Positions 19,723 to 29,125 of a DNA stretch of 64,000 nt are shown in pieces (within the stretch, counting starts at the first letter, position 1; each line of letters opens with the position of its first letter). The notes below the pieces were generated by a model. That model saw nothing but the letters and a program-made list of their open reading frames with translations, made no database searches and was not told where the DNA came from. Both the position numbers and the translations under genes were made by a program. This DNA comes from an uncultured Lachnospiraceae bacterium (GTDB lineage: Bacteria > Bacillota > Clostridia > Lachnospirales > Lachnospiraceae): the NCBI GenBank assembly GCA_946628415.1, contig CAMOWK010000003.1, positions 1 through 64,000 of the forward strand, read 5' to 3'.

Positions 19723-19911
19723 TTAGTTAGCTCTTTCAACTTTTCCTGAGCGAAGACATCTGGTACAAACATAGATAGACTTTGTTGTTCCATCAACACT
19801 AGCCTTAACCTTCTTGATGTTTGACTTCATGATTCTGTTTGATCTTCTATGAGAATGGCTCACATTGTTTCCAAAATGAACAGATTTATCACAGTAAAAG
19901 CACTTTGCCAT
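19723..19911 (-). CDS. rpmB: Large ribosomal subunit protein bL28
   Basis: This is a 62-residue bL28. The start at 19911 is set by AGGAGGTG just upstream (the open frame extends further, to 19980) and by the family start MAKC. Cys4, Cys7, Cys49 and Cys52 form the CxxC...CxxC pair of the zinc-binding form of bL28. It is divergent from the asp23-like gene, as in Bacillus rpmB-yloU. Confidence 0.96.
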   Translation of the reverse strand: MAKCFYCDKSVHFGNNVSHSHRRSNRIMKSNIKKVKASVDGTTKSIYVCTRCLRSGKVERAN

Positions 19912-19970
19912 CTCAGCACCTCCTAACGAAATATATTCATAATTAATCCTGTCAAATTCGCAACAGTGAC

Positions 19971-19999
19971 ATTCTATCAAAGACTTTTTTAAAAATCAA
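19971..19999 (-). promoter_or_regulatory. Promoter of rpmB
   Basis: Read on the minus strand: TTGATT (19999-19994), a 17-nt spacer and TAGAAT (19976-19971), about 60 nt before the start codon. Confidence 0.6.
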
Positions 20000-20108
20000 G
20001 CACTATTTTAAAAAACTTCTAATTAGCTTTATTTTTGTATATAAAAAGGTTATAATGCGATTAAATTGCTGTTATAAATGGGGACTTTTAGGTCAGGAGG
20101 TACTATTT

Positions 20109-20468
20109 ATGGTCGGAAATATAGAAAATGAAAACGGAACAATAGTAATAGACAGTGATGCCATTGCACAGTATGCCGGATATGCGGCTCTTGACTGCTT
20201 CGGTATAGTCGGCATGGCTACCATAAGCATGACTGACGGACTTGCCAAACTTCTTAAAGGTGACAGTATAAGCAAAGGCGTTAACGTTACATTTAATGAG
20301 AGTAATGATATAGATATTGATTTTCATATCATTATTGCTTACGGAGTTAATATTAAAGCTGTTATCGATAATCTTAAGAAGACAGTTAAGTATCAGGTTG
20401 AGGATTACACAAGCCTTAAAGTTAATGCCATCAATGTATTCGTTGAAGGCGTCAGAGTTATAGATTAG
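20109..20468 (+). CDS. Asp23/Gls24 family protein (YloU-like)
   Basis: The 119-residue product starts at ATG 20109, behind CAGGAGGT; the frame opens at 20055 but without a ribosome site. GTIVIDSDAIAQYAGYAALDCFGIVGM and the C-terminal VNAINVFVEGVRV match Asp23/Gls24 (envelope stress or alkaline shock) proteins. A TATAAT at 20051-20056 may be its -10 box. In Bacillus the homologue yloU lies between rpmB and the fakA homologue yloV, exactly the order here. It is a cytosolic or membrane-associated protein whose precise role is not settled. Confidence 0.88.
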   Translation: MVGNIENENGTIVIDSDAIAQYAGYAALDCFGIVGMATISMTDGLAKLLKGDSISKGVNVTFNESNDIDIDFHIIIAYGVNIKAVIDNLKKTVKYQVEDYTSLKVNAINVFVEGVRVID

Positions 20469-20486
20469 TAATAGGAGGACTGAGGC

Positions 20487-22229
20487 GTGTCAGTTGTTAC
20501 ATCCATAGATGCTGAGATATTCAGAAATGCATTTCTTTCCGGTGCGGCTAATCTCAGCAATAAAAAAGAAATAATAAATGAATTAAATGTATTTCCGGTT
20601 CCTGACGGGGATACCGGAACCAATATGACACTTACCATTATGTCTGCGGCTGAAGAGGTAAGAGGTCTTATAAATCCAACTATCGATGATATGGGTAAGG
20701 CTATTGCAAGTGGATCTCTGAGAGGCGCGAGAGGTAACTCGGGTGTTATCCTTTCACAGCTATTCAGAGGCTTCTGCAAGGATATCAAAGGGAAGAAAGC
20801 TCTTTCTACCGAAGACCTTGCATCTGCATTTTCAAGAGCCGTTGAGACTGCTTATAAGGCTGTTATGAAACCTAAGGAAGGAACTATTCTTACGGTAGCC
20901 AAGGGCATTTCCGAAAAGGCTTTTGAGATATATGAGACTACGGATGATATAACTGAGTTTTTGTCACAGGTTGTGGAATATGGTGATGAGGTTCTCAGTA
21001 AAACTCCGGATCTTCTGCCTGTATTAAAGGAGGCGGGAGTTGTTGATTCCGGTGGACAGGGACTTATGGAGGTGATGAGAGGAATACTTCTTTCCCTTCT
21101 CGGTGAGGATGTTAAAGCTGAAACACCCGAAGCGGAGACTGTTTCTCATCCAAAGATTGATATAGCTGATATGCGCGGAAGCAGCAGGGAGGATATCTCT
21201 ACAGCTGATATTAAATATACATACTGTACTGAATTTATCTGTAATCTTAATAAGCCGCTCAGTGATGAAGAGGTAGAGGCATTTAAGGCTTATCTTCTTA
21301 CAATTGGTGATTCACTCGTATGCGTTAATGACGATGAGATAGTTAAGGTTCATGTTCATACAAATCATCCGGGAGAAGCTTTTGAAAAGGCTCTTACCTT
21401 TGGTTTCCTCACTAACATGAAGATAGACAATATGAAGGAAGAACACAGTGAAAGAGTTCTTCTTGAGATGGAGAGGATAAAGAACGGTTCATTTTCACTT
21501 GAATATAAAAAGGAAGATACGGTTGAGGAAAAAGCTTCGGTTGAAAAAGATGTAGCGGCTGAACCGGAAAAGGATTTTGGATTTATAGCTGTATCAAGTG
21601 GCGATGGTCTTACGGAGGTATTTAAGGGAGTCGCTGTTGATCATGTGATTTCGGGCGGTCAGACCATGAATCCTTCAACGGAAGATTTCCTTAATGCTGT
21701 TAAAGAGGTAAATGCAAAGACTATTTTCCTTCTTCCTAATAATAAGAATATAATACTTGCAGCTAATCAGGCTGCAAATCTTTCAAAAGATAAAAAACTT
21801 CTGGTTGTACCTACTGTTTCTATTCCGCAGGGGATTTCAGCCATGCTCAGTTTTTCACTTGATATGGATGCAGAAACCAATCTTAAGAATATGAAAGAAG
21901 CGGCTCAAAATGTAAAGTCGGGTGAAGTTACATTTTCAATAAGAGACACTTCGATTGACGGAAAGACTATAGCAAAAGACGATATCATGGGTATCAGTGA
22001 CAAGGGAATAGAAGCTGTCGGAAGTGATGTTTCAGAAGTTACAAAGGAACTTATAAGGGACATGACTGATGAAGATACAGAACTTGTTACGGTTTATTAT
22101 GGCGCTGATGTTGAAGATGCTGCTGCCGAAAAACTGACGGAAGAACTTGGCGAAGAGTTCCCTGATATAGAGTTTGAACTTCAAAACGGCGGGCAGCCTA
22201 TATATTATTATCTTGTTTCTGTTGAATAG
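20487..22229 (+). CDS. DAK2/DegV-associated kinase, FakA-like fatty acid kinase subunit
   Basis: The 580-residue product uses a GTG start at 20487, with AGGAGG 8 nt before it. The N-terminal DhaL-type (DAK2) domain shows PVPDGDTGTNM (Asp40, Asp42: nucleotide/Mg binding) and LRGARGNSGVILSQLFRG. A middle region contains KYTYCTEFIC and VKVHVHTNHPGEA, typical of YloV/FakA. The C-terminal domain, about 360-580, includes GGQTMNPSTEDFLNAV. FakA phosphorylates exogenous fatty acids presented by FakB (DegV) proteins, which are encoded elsewhere. It follows the asp23-like gene by 18 nt and precedes recG by 8 nt, a conserved order. Confidence 0.88.
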   Translation: MSVVTSIDAEIFRNAFLSGAANLSNKKEIINELNVFPVPDGDTGTNMTLTIMSAAEEVRGLINPTIDDMGKAIASGSLRGARGNSGVILSQLFRGFCKDIKGKKALSTEDLASAFSRAVETAYKAVMKPKEGTILTVAKGISEKAFEIYETTDDITEFLSQVVEYGDEVLSKTPDLLPVLKEAGVVDSGGQGLMEVMRGILLSLLGEDVKAETPEAETVSHPKIDIADMRGSSREDISTADIKYTYCTEFICNLNKPLSDEEVEAFKAYLLTIGDSLVCVNDDEIVKVHVHTNHPGEAFEKALTFGFLTNMKIDNMKEEHSERVLLEMERIKNGSFSLEYKKEDTVEEKASVEKDVAAEPEKDFGFIAVSSGDGLTEVFKGVAVDHVISGGQTMNPSTEDFLNAVKEVNAKTIFLLPNNKNIILAANQAANLSKDKKLLVVPTVSIPQGISAMLSFSLDMDAETNLKNMKEAAQNVKSGEVTFSIRDTSIDGKTIAKDDIMGISDKGIEAVGSDVSEVTKELIRDMTDEDTELVTVYYGADVEDAAAEKLTEELGEEFPDIEFELQNGGQPIYYYLVSVE

Positions 22230-22237
22230 GAGTAACC

Positions 22238-24247
22238 ATGAATCTTTCTGACAGTATAGTCAGTGTTAAGGGGATAGGTGATAAAACCGCAAAACTTTTT
22301 GCAAAACTTGGAATCTTTACTATAGATGACCTTATAAGAACCTATCCAAGAAACTATATAGAATACAGTGAGCCAAGAAGGATAAAAGATATAGTTCCCG
22401 GTGAACGCTGTGCCATAACGGCAAAGGTTGTAACGACTGTTGAGGTTAAAAAAACAAGAAGACTTACTATAGTATCATTTTCTGTAAGTGATACGACAGG
22501 ATCTGTCAGAATGGTGTTTTTTAACAGTACATTTCTGAGGAGTGTCATAAGGAAAGGGGATACATACGTATTTGTCGGAACCCCTAAAGTGAGCGGCAGT
22601 TTTATCGCAATGGAAATGCCGGAGTATTATCCGATTTATAAATACAGTCAGCTCAGATCGGTTATGCAGCCTGTATATCCACTTACTGCTGGTCTTACCA
22701 ATAACGTCATAAGGAAGACGATTAAGGAAGTATCTTATCTGATAGAAGGTTTAAATGACCCGCTGCCGGATGACATTAGAAGTGAGTATGGACTTATGCC
22801 CCTTGGAAGGGCGGCATTTAATGTTCATTTTCCGAGAGATATGGAGGAGCTGAAAGAATCCATAAGGAGACTTGCCTTCGATGAATTTCTTCATTTCCTG
22901 TATGATATAAAGACTCTGCGCGATTCAAATGTAAGGCAGGAGAATCTTCACATGGTGAGTGATGAAGCAGTATCCTTACTAGGCGATTTTTTTAACGCTT
23001 TACCTTTTAATCTTACAAAAGGACAGATGGATGCTGTAAATGATATTAAGGCCGACATGACAGGAGCCTTTACCATGAACAGGCTGATTCAGGGAGATGT
23101 TGGTTCCGGCAAGACTGTTGTAGCCGAGGCGGCTCTTTTTCTTACTGTCAAATCAGGCTATCAGGGCGCACTCATGGTACCGACTGAAGTTCTTGCAAGA
23201 CAGCACTTTAATGACCTCAGTAAGACCTTTTCTGCTTTTGGGATAAAGGTTGAACTGCTTACCGGAAATAATACTGCAAAGGAAAAAAGAGAAATCTACG
23301 AAAGACTAAAAGAGGGAGACATAGATATACTCGTAGGAACTCACGCTCTTATTCAGGATAAGACTGAATATAAGAATCTTGGGCTTGCCGTAATAGATGA
23401 GCAGCACAGATTCGGCGTTAATCAGAGGAAAAAGCTTTCCGCTAAAGGTGGAAGCCCTCATACACTAATTATGAGTGCCACGCCTATTCCAAGAACCCTT
23501 GCCATAATCATTTATGCAGATCTTGATATTTCTGTTATAAATGAAATGCCAAAGGGTAGAAAAAAGATTAAGAACTGTGTAGTAGATACATCTTACAGGA
23601 AAACGGCTTATAAATTCATTTACGATGAGATAAAGAAGGGGCATCAGGCTTATATCATATGTCCCATGATAGAAGAAGGGGAACAGACTGACATAGAAAA
23701 TGTCATTGATTATTCCTACGGACTTTCTGATCATTTCGGTAAAGAAGTGAGGATAGAATACCTTCACGGAAAGCTTACCGAAGATGAAAAAAGCGGCATT
23801 ATGAAAAAATTTACTGACGGTGGTATCGATATACTGGTATCAACCACAGTTATAGAAGTTGGTATAAACAATCCAAATGCAACGGTGATAATGATCGAGA
23901 ATTCAGAAAGATTCGGACTTGCCCAGCTTCATCAGCTTAGAGGAAGGGTAGGAAGAGGAAATGCACAGAGTTATGCGATTTTTATTGACACAAAGCAGTC
24001 AAAGGAATCGAAAGAAAGGTTATCTGTTCTTGAAAACTCGAATGATGGATTTTTTATAGCAAAGGAGGATCTGAGACTTAGAGGCCCGGGAGATTTCTTT
24101 GGCATAAGACAGAGCGGTGAGATGCCGTTTAATATAGCAGATATATATAACCATGCCGACATGCTGAAAATGGCGCAGGAGGTTATTATAAAATACAGTG
24201 ACAGACTGAACATGAGCAGCGTGACTGTAAATGAAACAACTATCTAA
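22238..24247 (+). CDS. recG: ATP-dependent DNA helicase RecG
   Basis: The 669-residue product (family length about 680) remodels stalled forks and branched DNA. An OB-fold wedge domain lies at about residues 50-150 (CAITAKVVTTVEVKK). Walker A GDVGSGKT is at 286-293 (Lys292), the DEQH box reads VIDEQHRFG, and later helicase motifs include MSATPIPRTLA, STTVIEVGINNPNATVM and QLHQLRGRVGRG. The C-terminal LRLRGPGDFFGIRQSG is the TRG-region signature. The gene starts 8 nt after fakA behind GGAG. It is in an operon with the downstream cellulase, 16 nt away. Confidence 0.96.
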   Translation: MNLSDSIVSVKGIGDKTAKLFAKLGIFTIDDLIRTYPRNYIEYSEPRRIKDIVPGERCAITAKVVTTVEVKKTRRLTIVSFSVSDTTGSVRMVFFNSTFLRSVIRKGDTYVFVGTPKVSGSFIAMEMPEYYPIYKYSQLRSVMQPVYPLTAGLTNNVIRKTIKEVSYLIEGLNDPLPDDIRSEYGLMPLGRAAFNVHFPRDMEELKESIRRLAFDEFLHFLYDIKTLRDSNVRQENLHMVSDEAVSLLGDFFNALPFNLTKGQMDAVNDIKADMTGAFTMNRLIQGDVGSGKTVVAEAALFLTVKSGYQGALMVPTEVLARQHFNDLSKTFSAFGIKVELLTGNNTAKEKREIYERLKEGDIDILVGTHALIQDKTEYKNLGLAVIDEQHRFGVNQRKKLSAKGGSPHTLIMSATPIPRTLAIIIYADLDISVINEMPKGRKKIKNCVVDTSYRKTAYKFIYDEIKKGHQAYIICPMIEEGEQTDIENVIDYSYGLSDHFGKEVRIEYLHGKLTEDEKSGIMKKFTDGGIDILVSTTVIEVGINNPNATVIMIENSERFGLAQLHQLRGRVGRGNAQSYAIFIDTKQSKESKERLSVLENSNDGFFIAKEDLRLRGPGDFFGIRQSGEMPFNIADIYNHADMLKMAQEVIIKYSDRLNMSSVTVNETTI

Positions 24248-24262
24248 CGGAGGTAAAGAATT

Positions 24263-25840
24263 TTGAACAAAACAACGAAGATTCTTATAGGATGCTTAAT
24301 TGCAGCGGCTTTGGTTATAGCCGCACTTGTAGGTTATATCCTGGGATCGGGAAAGAAAGATAAAAAGAATGAGCCAAAAGATGGAAGTACTGTAACGGAA
24401 GCGGTTACTGAAGAAAGCAGTACGGAAAAAGAAGATGAGGCATCACCTGATACTGCAAAAAAGTCTGATGATAAAAAGAGTGATAAGAAGGATGATAATA
24501 AAGACAGCAGTGATGATAAGAAATATGCGGTTTATGCAAAGCTGTCATCATCTGATTCATGGGATGATAACGGAAAAACTGTTGTACAGTATACGGTTGA
24601 TGTTTTTAATAAATCTGAATCAGATGTATCTGACTGGGAAGTAAGAGTAACCGGATTTTCGGGAGCCGAAGTTTTAGCAGGCTGGAACGGTAAGTTTAAG
24701 ATTAAAGACGATACACTTTCCATTACGCCTGAAAGCTATAACGGAACTATAGGAAAAAAAGGAAGTGTAAATATAGGCTTCCAGATAAAGTTTAAGGATG
24801 AGTCCGGAGCTGATGCTGTAAGTAAGAATCCTGAAGTATATGTTGGCGGAAGCCTTTATACAGAAGCGATGCCTGAAAAAGAAGAACCTAAGGATGTGCC
24901 GAAGCAGGAGGTCGCAAAGACTGAGTCGGGAACTCCTTTTGCAAATCATGGTAAGCTTACTCTTAAGGGTACCGATATAGTAGATAAGAATGGTGAAAAG
25001 TATCAGCTAAAAGGTATCAGTACTCACGGACTTGCATGGTTCCCTGATTACGTTAATAAAGATGCATTTAAGACCCTTCGTGATGACTGGGGCGCAAATC
25101 TTATAAGACTTGCCATGTATACTGCTGAATCCGGTGGATACTGTACTGACGGAGATCAGGCAAAACTGAAAAAGCTTGTGGATGATGGAGTTAACTATGC
25201 AACAGAACTTGGAATGTATGTGATCATCGACTGGCATATACTTCATGATACCAACCCTCTTGATAATCAGGACGAAGCGGAACTCTTCTTCAGTGAAATG
25301 TCTCAGAAGTATGCTGATTATGAAAATATCATTTATGAAATCTGTAATGAGCCTAATGGCGGAACTGTCTGGAGTGATGTAAAACAGTATGCCGAGGATA
25401 TCATACCTATAATAAGGAAAAATGATAAGGACGCCATAATTGTAGTGGGAACTCCTACTTGGTCACAGGACGTTGACGAAGCCGCAAAAGATCCTGTAGA
25501 GGGCTTTGAGAACATAATGTACACGGTACATTTCTATGCGGCAACTCATAAGGAGAATATCAGAAGCAAGCTGGAGACAGCGCATAATGCAGGACTTCCG
25601 ATCTTTGTCACTGAGTTCAGTATATGTGAGGCATCCGGTAACGGAACCATAGATTATGATTCGGCTGATGAGTGGTTCAGTCTGATAAATAAATACAATA
25701 TTTCATACTGCGGATGGAATCTATCCAATAAGGATGAAGCATCGAGTCTTATTTCATCCGGATGCAGCAAGACCTCGGGATGGACTGAGGATGATCTTTC
25801 AGAGACAGGCAAGTGGCTGAGAAAGACTATAAAGAATTGA
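24263..25840 (+). CDS. Membrane-anchored endoglucanase, CBM2-like plus GH5
   Basis: This 525-residue extracellular cellulase starts with TTG at 24263, behind GGAGG. Residues 1-30 are an uncleaved signal anchor (ILIGCLIAAALVIAALVGYI). A Lys/Asp/Ser/Glu-rich linker follows, about 31-85. A carbohydrate-binding module, about 86-200, looks like CBM2 (VQYTVDVFNKSESDVSDWEV, GWNGKF, VNIGFQI). The GH5 catalytic domain, about 225-525, has Glu363 in IYEICNEPNG as acid/base and Glu451 in IFVTEFS as nucleophile; HFYA and WNLS are also typical of GH5 subfamily 2. It hydrolyses beta-1,4-glucan, giving cello-oligosaccharides. Being only 16 nt after recG and ahead of rsmD, it sits inside a housekeeping operon. 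No nearby regulator is seen. Confidence 0.92.
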   Translation: MNKTTKILIGCLIAAALVIAALVGYILGSGKKDKKNEPKDGSTVTEAVTEESSTEKEDEASPDTAKKSDDKKSDKKDDNKDSSDDKKYAVYAKLSSSDSWDDNGKTVVQYTVDVFNKSESDVSDWEVRVTGFSGAEVLAGWNGKFKIKDDTLSITPESYNGTIGKKGSVNIGFQIKFKDESGADAVSKNPEVYVGGSLYTEAMPEKEEPKDVPKQEVAKTESGTPFANHGKLTLKGTDIVDKNGEKYQLKGISTHGLAWFPDYVNKDAFKTLRDDWGANLIRLAMYTAESGGYCTDGDQAKLKKLVDDGVNYATELGMYVIIDWHILHDTNPLDNQDEAELFFSEMSQKYADYENIIYEICNEPNGGTVWSDVKQYAEDIIPIIRKNDKDAIIVVGTPTWSQDVDEAAKDPVEGFENIMYTVHFYAATHKENIRSKLETAHNAGLPIFVTEFSICEASGNGTIDYDSADEWFSLINKYNISYCGWNLSNKDEASSLISSGCSKTSGWTEDDLSETGKWLRKTIKN

Positions 25841-25881
25841 CTTTTATAAAAAATATTATAAAATAAACGTGGAGTAAGAAA

Positions 25882-26436
25882 ATGAGAGTAGTTGCCGGTT
25901 CACGAAGGAGCCTTCCGCTTAAGTCGCCGGAAGGAATGGACACAAGACCGACTTTAGACCGATATAAAGAAACGCTTTTCAATATCATCATGCCTTACGT
26001 TCCGGATTCGAGATTTCTTGATCTTTTCAGCGGTAGCGGGGCAATCGGGATAGAAGCGCTTTCACGTGGCGCAAAGCATGCCGTATTTGTGGAAAATAAC
26101 AGGGCAGCGGTCGAAGTGATAAAGACAAATATTCATTTTACTAAATTTGAAAATGAATCAGATATTATCAGTAAGGATGTACTTACTTATATCAGGAATC
26201 TGGGCACTGTGGATTTTGATGTCATTTATATAGATCCGCCGTACAGTAAAGGGCTTGAAAAGGCGGCTCTGCTTGAACTCAGTAAAAAGAGTTTTAAAAA
26301 TGAAGATTCTATTATAATAGTTGAAGCAGTGCTTGATGAAGATATGAGTTATATCGATACTGATACAAAATTTGAAATTTATAAAGTAAAGAATTACAAA
26401 ACAAACAAACATGTTTTTTTAAGGATTAAGGAATAA
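25882..26436 (+). CDS. rsmD: 16S rRNA (guanine-N2)-methyltransferase RsmD
   Basis: The 184-residue enzyme methylates G966 of 16S rRNA. Family markers are the N-terminal RVVAGSRRSLPL, the AdoMet site DLFSGSGAIG (47-56) and the catalytic DPPY at 118-121. The gene is followed by coaD with a 1-nt gap, the conserved rsmD-coaD pair. Confidence 0.95.
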   Translation: MRVVAGSRRSLPLKSPEGMDTRPTLDRYKETLFNIIMPYVPDSRFLDLFSGSGAIGIEALSRGAKHAVFVENNRAAVEVIKTNIHFTKFENESDIISKDVLTYIRNLGTVDFDVIYIDPPYSKGLEKAALLELSKKSFKNEDSIIIVEAVLDEDMSYIDTDTKFEIYKVKNYKTNKHVFLRIKE

Positions 26437-26437
26437 T

Positions 26438-26932
26438 ATGATAACAGCTGTATATCCGGGCAGTTTTGATCCGGTTACTTTAGGACATTATGACATAATA
26501 AAAAGGGCTTCAAAGCTATTTGACAAGCTTGTTATAGGGGTTTTGGTTAACTCTTCTAAAAAAAGTCCATTGTTTTCTATGGACGAACGTGTTATCATGT
26601 TACGGGATACTGTTTCTTCACTCGGCAATGTAACTGTTGAATCTTTTGACGGTCTTTTGCTTGATTTCGTGAAAAAGCAGGATTCGCATATTATAGTTAG
26701 AGGACTCAGGGCTATGGGAGATTTTGATATAGAACTCCAGATGGCTCAGAGTAATCGCGTCGTTGCACCTGATATAGATACTGTTTTTCTTTCGACTGCT
26801 GCTGAGTATTCATACCTTTCTTCCAGCATGGTCAAGGAATATGCTATGTATGGTGCAAGTGTGGAGGAATTTGTTCCGGCAAATGTACTTCCGATGGTAA
26901 AAGAAAAGATTCATCTTATGAAAGTTAACTAG
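26438..26932 (+). CDS. coaD: Phosphopantetheine adenylyltransferase
   Basis: The 164-residue enzyme (usual length about 160) transfers AMP to 4'-phosphopantetheine in coenzyme A synthesis. It shows YPGSFDPVTLGH (TxGH at 14-17), IIVRGLRAMGDFDIE and the C-terminal YSYLSSSMVKEYA. It starts 2 nt after the rsmD stop codon and is clearly co-transcribed. Confidence 0.97.
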   Translation: MITAVYPGSFDPVTLGHYDIIKRASKLFDKLVIGVLVNSSKKSPLFSMDERVIMLRDTVSSLGNVTVESFDGLLLDFVKKQDSHIIVRGLRAMGDFDIELQMAQSNRVVAPDIDTVFLSTAAEYSYLSSSMVKEYAMYGASVEEFVPANVLPMVKEKIHLMKVN

Positions 26933-26945
26933 GAGGAAAATTAAG

Positions 26946-27668
26946 ATGGGAAAAAAAGGCGTTGAGGAAATGATTTCGGAAATTGGTATATTTATCGATA
27001 AGTGTAAATATCAGCCATTTTCATCCAACAACATCATTGTTCCGAGAGATGAGCTTGAGAGAATGCTTAATGAGCTTAAACTCAGACTTCCGAGTGAATT
27101 TGAAAGATCAAAGAAGATAATGAGGAACAAGGAATCCATACTTGCAGCTGCAAGAACCCGTTCTGATGCTATCATAAGTGAATCGGTTAATGAGGCAAAC
27201 AGACTTGTAGAAGAGAACAGAATTACACAGCTTGCAAATGACAGAGCTGAAGAGATTCTTGAAAATGCAAGAGCAGAGGCTGACCGCATTGTTAATGATG
27301 CAAATGCTGAAGCTACTGATGTAAGACTCGGTGCTCTTAATTATACAAAAGATAAGATTGAAGAGATGAGATCTTTCCTTGCTGCATCACTTGAGGCAGA
27401 CAGAGAGAATTATCGTAATCTTGTTGAGACACTTGAGGATCAGGTTTTCTCACTTGAGAACAACATCGCTGATGTAGACAGCAGTATCGGATATATCACA
27501 GGTGAGCCTGTACCTGTTCAGTCAGCTAAGAGTGCTCCTGTTCCTGAGGAAGAAGAATACGAAGAGTATGATGAGGAAGAAGAAATCGACGAATCATATG
27601 ATGATGAGGAAGATGATTACGAAGACGAAGACGATGATGATTTTGATGATGATGACTTCCTTGATTAA
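26946..27668 (+). CDS. Coiled-coil protein with acidic tail
   Basis: The 240-residue cytosolic protein starts behind AGGAGGAAAATTAAG. A short N-terminal globular part contains the DELERMLNELKLRLP helix. Residues about 60-180 form a long charged coiled coil rich in Ala, Glu and Arg (RAEEILENARAEADRIVNDANAE), resembling V-type ATPase subunit H, ATP synthase b or DivIVA-tail proteins. Residues about 195-240 are almost entirely Asp, Glu and Tyr. Proteins of this kind often sit next to coaD in clostridia and are annotated loosely as ATPase-like; true function is unknown, possibly a scaffold. It is the last gene of the run and is followed by a strong terminator. Confidence 0.75.
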   Translation: MGKKGVEEMISEIGIFIDKCKYQPFSSNNIIVPRDELERMLNELKLRLPSEFERSKKIMRNKESILAAARTRSDAIISESVNEANRLVEENRITQLANDRAEEILENARAEADRIVNDANAEATDVRLGALNYTKDKIEEMRSFLAASLEADRENYRNLVETLEDQVFSLENNIADVDSSIGYITGEPVPVQSAKSAPVPEEEEYEEYDEEEEIDESYDDEEDDYEDEDDDDFDDDDFLD

Positions 27669-27689
27669 TAAATGATAATTATATGACCT

Positions 27690-27721
27690 AAAAAAGGATA
27701 GCATATCAGCTATCCTTTTTT
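27690..27721. terminator. Bidirectional terminator
   Basis: The stem AAAAAGGATAGC with GCTATCCTTTTT (12 bp, 6-nt loop) lies between the coiled-coil gene and convergent tmcAL. Its right arm overlaps the tmcAL stop codon. Confidence 0.9.
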
Positions 27722-28955
27722 ATTCTAAGAGTGTTACGTTTGATGAAAGTTCCCGTGGAAGAGTGATGCCTGTCTTATCTTTATATAGAATATTATAAAT
27801 ATCAGAAGCAAGTAAGTCGTATTTCCGCATAAGCTTTGCTTCATCGGTCTTGGGTCTGTAATCACTTTTTTTATTGATTATCGGAATATCCGAATTATCA
27901 TATATATACTTTAATACATTTGATGATGATTTTTTAAGACCAAGAAGATTGGCGTAGTGAGAGTAGCTTTTCTTTGTAATTACCTTAAAATCATTTTCTT
28001 TTATTCCGAGTATAAGATTAATAAGTGCCCTTGACGCTCTTGTATAAGTAATACTCTTTGATTTTAGTCTTTCGACACATTCATCAAAACCTGTGACTGG
28101 ACCTATGGAAATCAGTCTTTTAAACATATCCCCTGACATTTCGTGAATGTCATCCTCTTTATCACTATGTAATTCATTATATTTTTCTTCGTCAGATTTA
28201 TTGCTGATAACCGAAAGCTTATAGGATAATAGGCTGTCTAAACTCTCGTTACTTAGTAAACAGCTGCCTTTATTTATAACCTTATCAGTAGCCGGAATAT
28301 GACTTCTTATATCTTCGCCATTTTTCAGCATGTTACGAATTGAACTTGCGGAAAGAAAGCCGTACCCCGGGTTATTATTGGTATAGCTCCCTTTTCGGAC
28401 AACCGGAACCGGGATAATATTTGAATCCAGTTTTTGAAGAGCGGCAATGTATTCTACTGCAAGTATATTATTAGGAGAAGATATAAGACTTTCTGCCTCT
28501 TTTCCCATTGTATCAGAAAGAGCCATGCTTCTTGCCCTCGGATAGCTTAGACCTTCCTTTATATGATCAAGAAGGGAGGATTTAAAGTCGGCGGGCTCCT
28601 TTGTTATTATATCTGCTATCTTTTTAAATGAATCGATATCGCCCGATTCAATACCGAATGAAAGATGTGTTGCGGTTTTAAGTGAATCGATAAGAGATAC
28701 AGCACCCATGGCATAATCACCGGCATTTGACACGGAATAAATAGTCGGGATTTCAAAAACTGCATCAAGAAACGGAAGAGCATAAAAGCTTCTTTCATAT
28801 TTATTCCTTATGGCAGGAGCACCGCGCTGAACAAAGTTACCGCTCATAATAGCTATAACATAGTCAGCTTCTGTAAGACGCTTTGTTTCATCTATATGAT
28901 ATTTATGCCCATTATGGAAAGGGTTGTATTCGGAAATTATTGCTGATACTTTCAT
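27720..28955 (-). CDS. tmcAL: tRNA(Met) cytidine acetate ligase TmcAL
   Basis: The 411-residue product matches TmcAL (YlbM), which acetylates the wobble C34 of elongator tRNA-Met using acetate and ATP. It has SEYNPFHNGH (HxGH-type nucleotide motif, His14 to His17), MSGNFVQRGAP, SFGIESGD and LSASSIRNML. The open frame allows a start at 28961, but AAAGGT lies 9 nt ahead of the ATG at 28955, which is chosen. It is transcribed toward the coaD operon and away from the diguanylate cyclase gene. Its neighbourhood to coaD is common in Firmicutes. Confidence 0.93.
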   Translation of the reverse strand: MKVSAIISEYNPFHNGHKYHIDETKRLTEADYVIAIMSGNFVQRGAPAIRNKYERSFYALPFLDAVFEIPTIYSVSNAGDYAMGAVSLIDSLKTATHLSFGIESGDIDSFKKIADIITKEPADFKSSLLDHIKEGLSYPRARSMALSDTMGKEAESLISSPNNILAVEYIAALQKLDSNIIPVPVVRKGSYTNNNPGYGFLSASSIRNMLKNGEDIRSHIPATDKVINKGSCLLSNESLDSLLSYKLSVISNKSDEEKYNELHSDKEDDIHEMSGDMFKRLISIGPVTGFDECVERLKSKSITYTRASRALINLILGIKENDFKVITKKSYSHYANLLGLKKSSSNVLKYIYDNSDIPIINKKSDYRPKTDEAKLMRKYDLLASDIYNILYKDKTGITLPRELSSNVTLLE

Positions 28956-29066
28956 TGGCATTACCTTTTAGGCTTAAATTTATAGCTTTTTTATATCAGT
29001 TTTGACATTTCTTTTCAATAAGTATCAGTAATTATTATTTAGATTGTTTTATTCTTTATATAAAAA

Positions 29067-29075
29067 TGGTATAAT
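29067..29075 (+). promoter_or_regulatory. Extended -10 promoter of the diguanylate cyclase gene
   Basis: TGGTATAAT is an extended -10 element, about 50 nt before the start codon. A TTGTTT at 29044 is too far (20 nt) to be an ideal -35, so the extended -10 likely compensates. The gap from 28956 to 29125 contains nothing else recognisable. Confidence 0.5.
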
Positions 29076-29125
29076 AAATATCACTGATCATATTACTAAT
29101 TTTATCTAACATAAGAGGGATTCGT

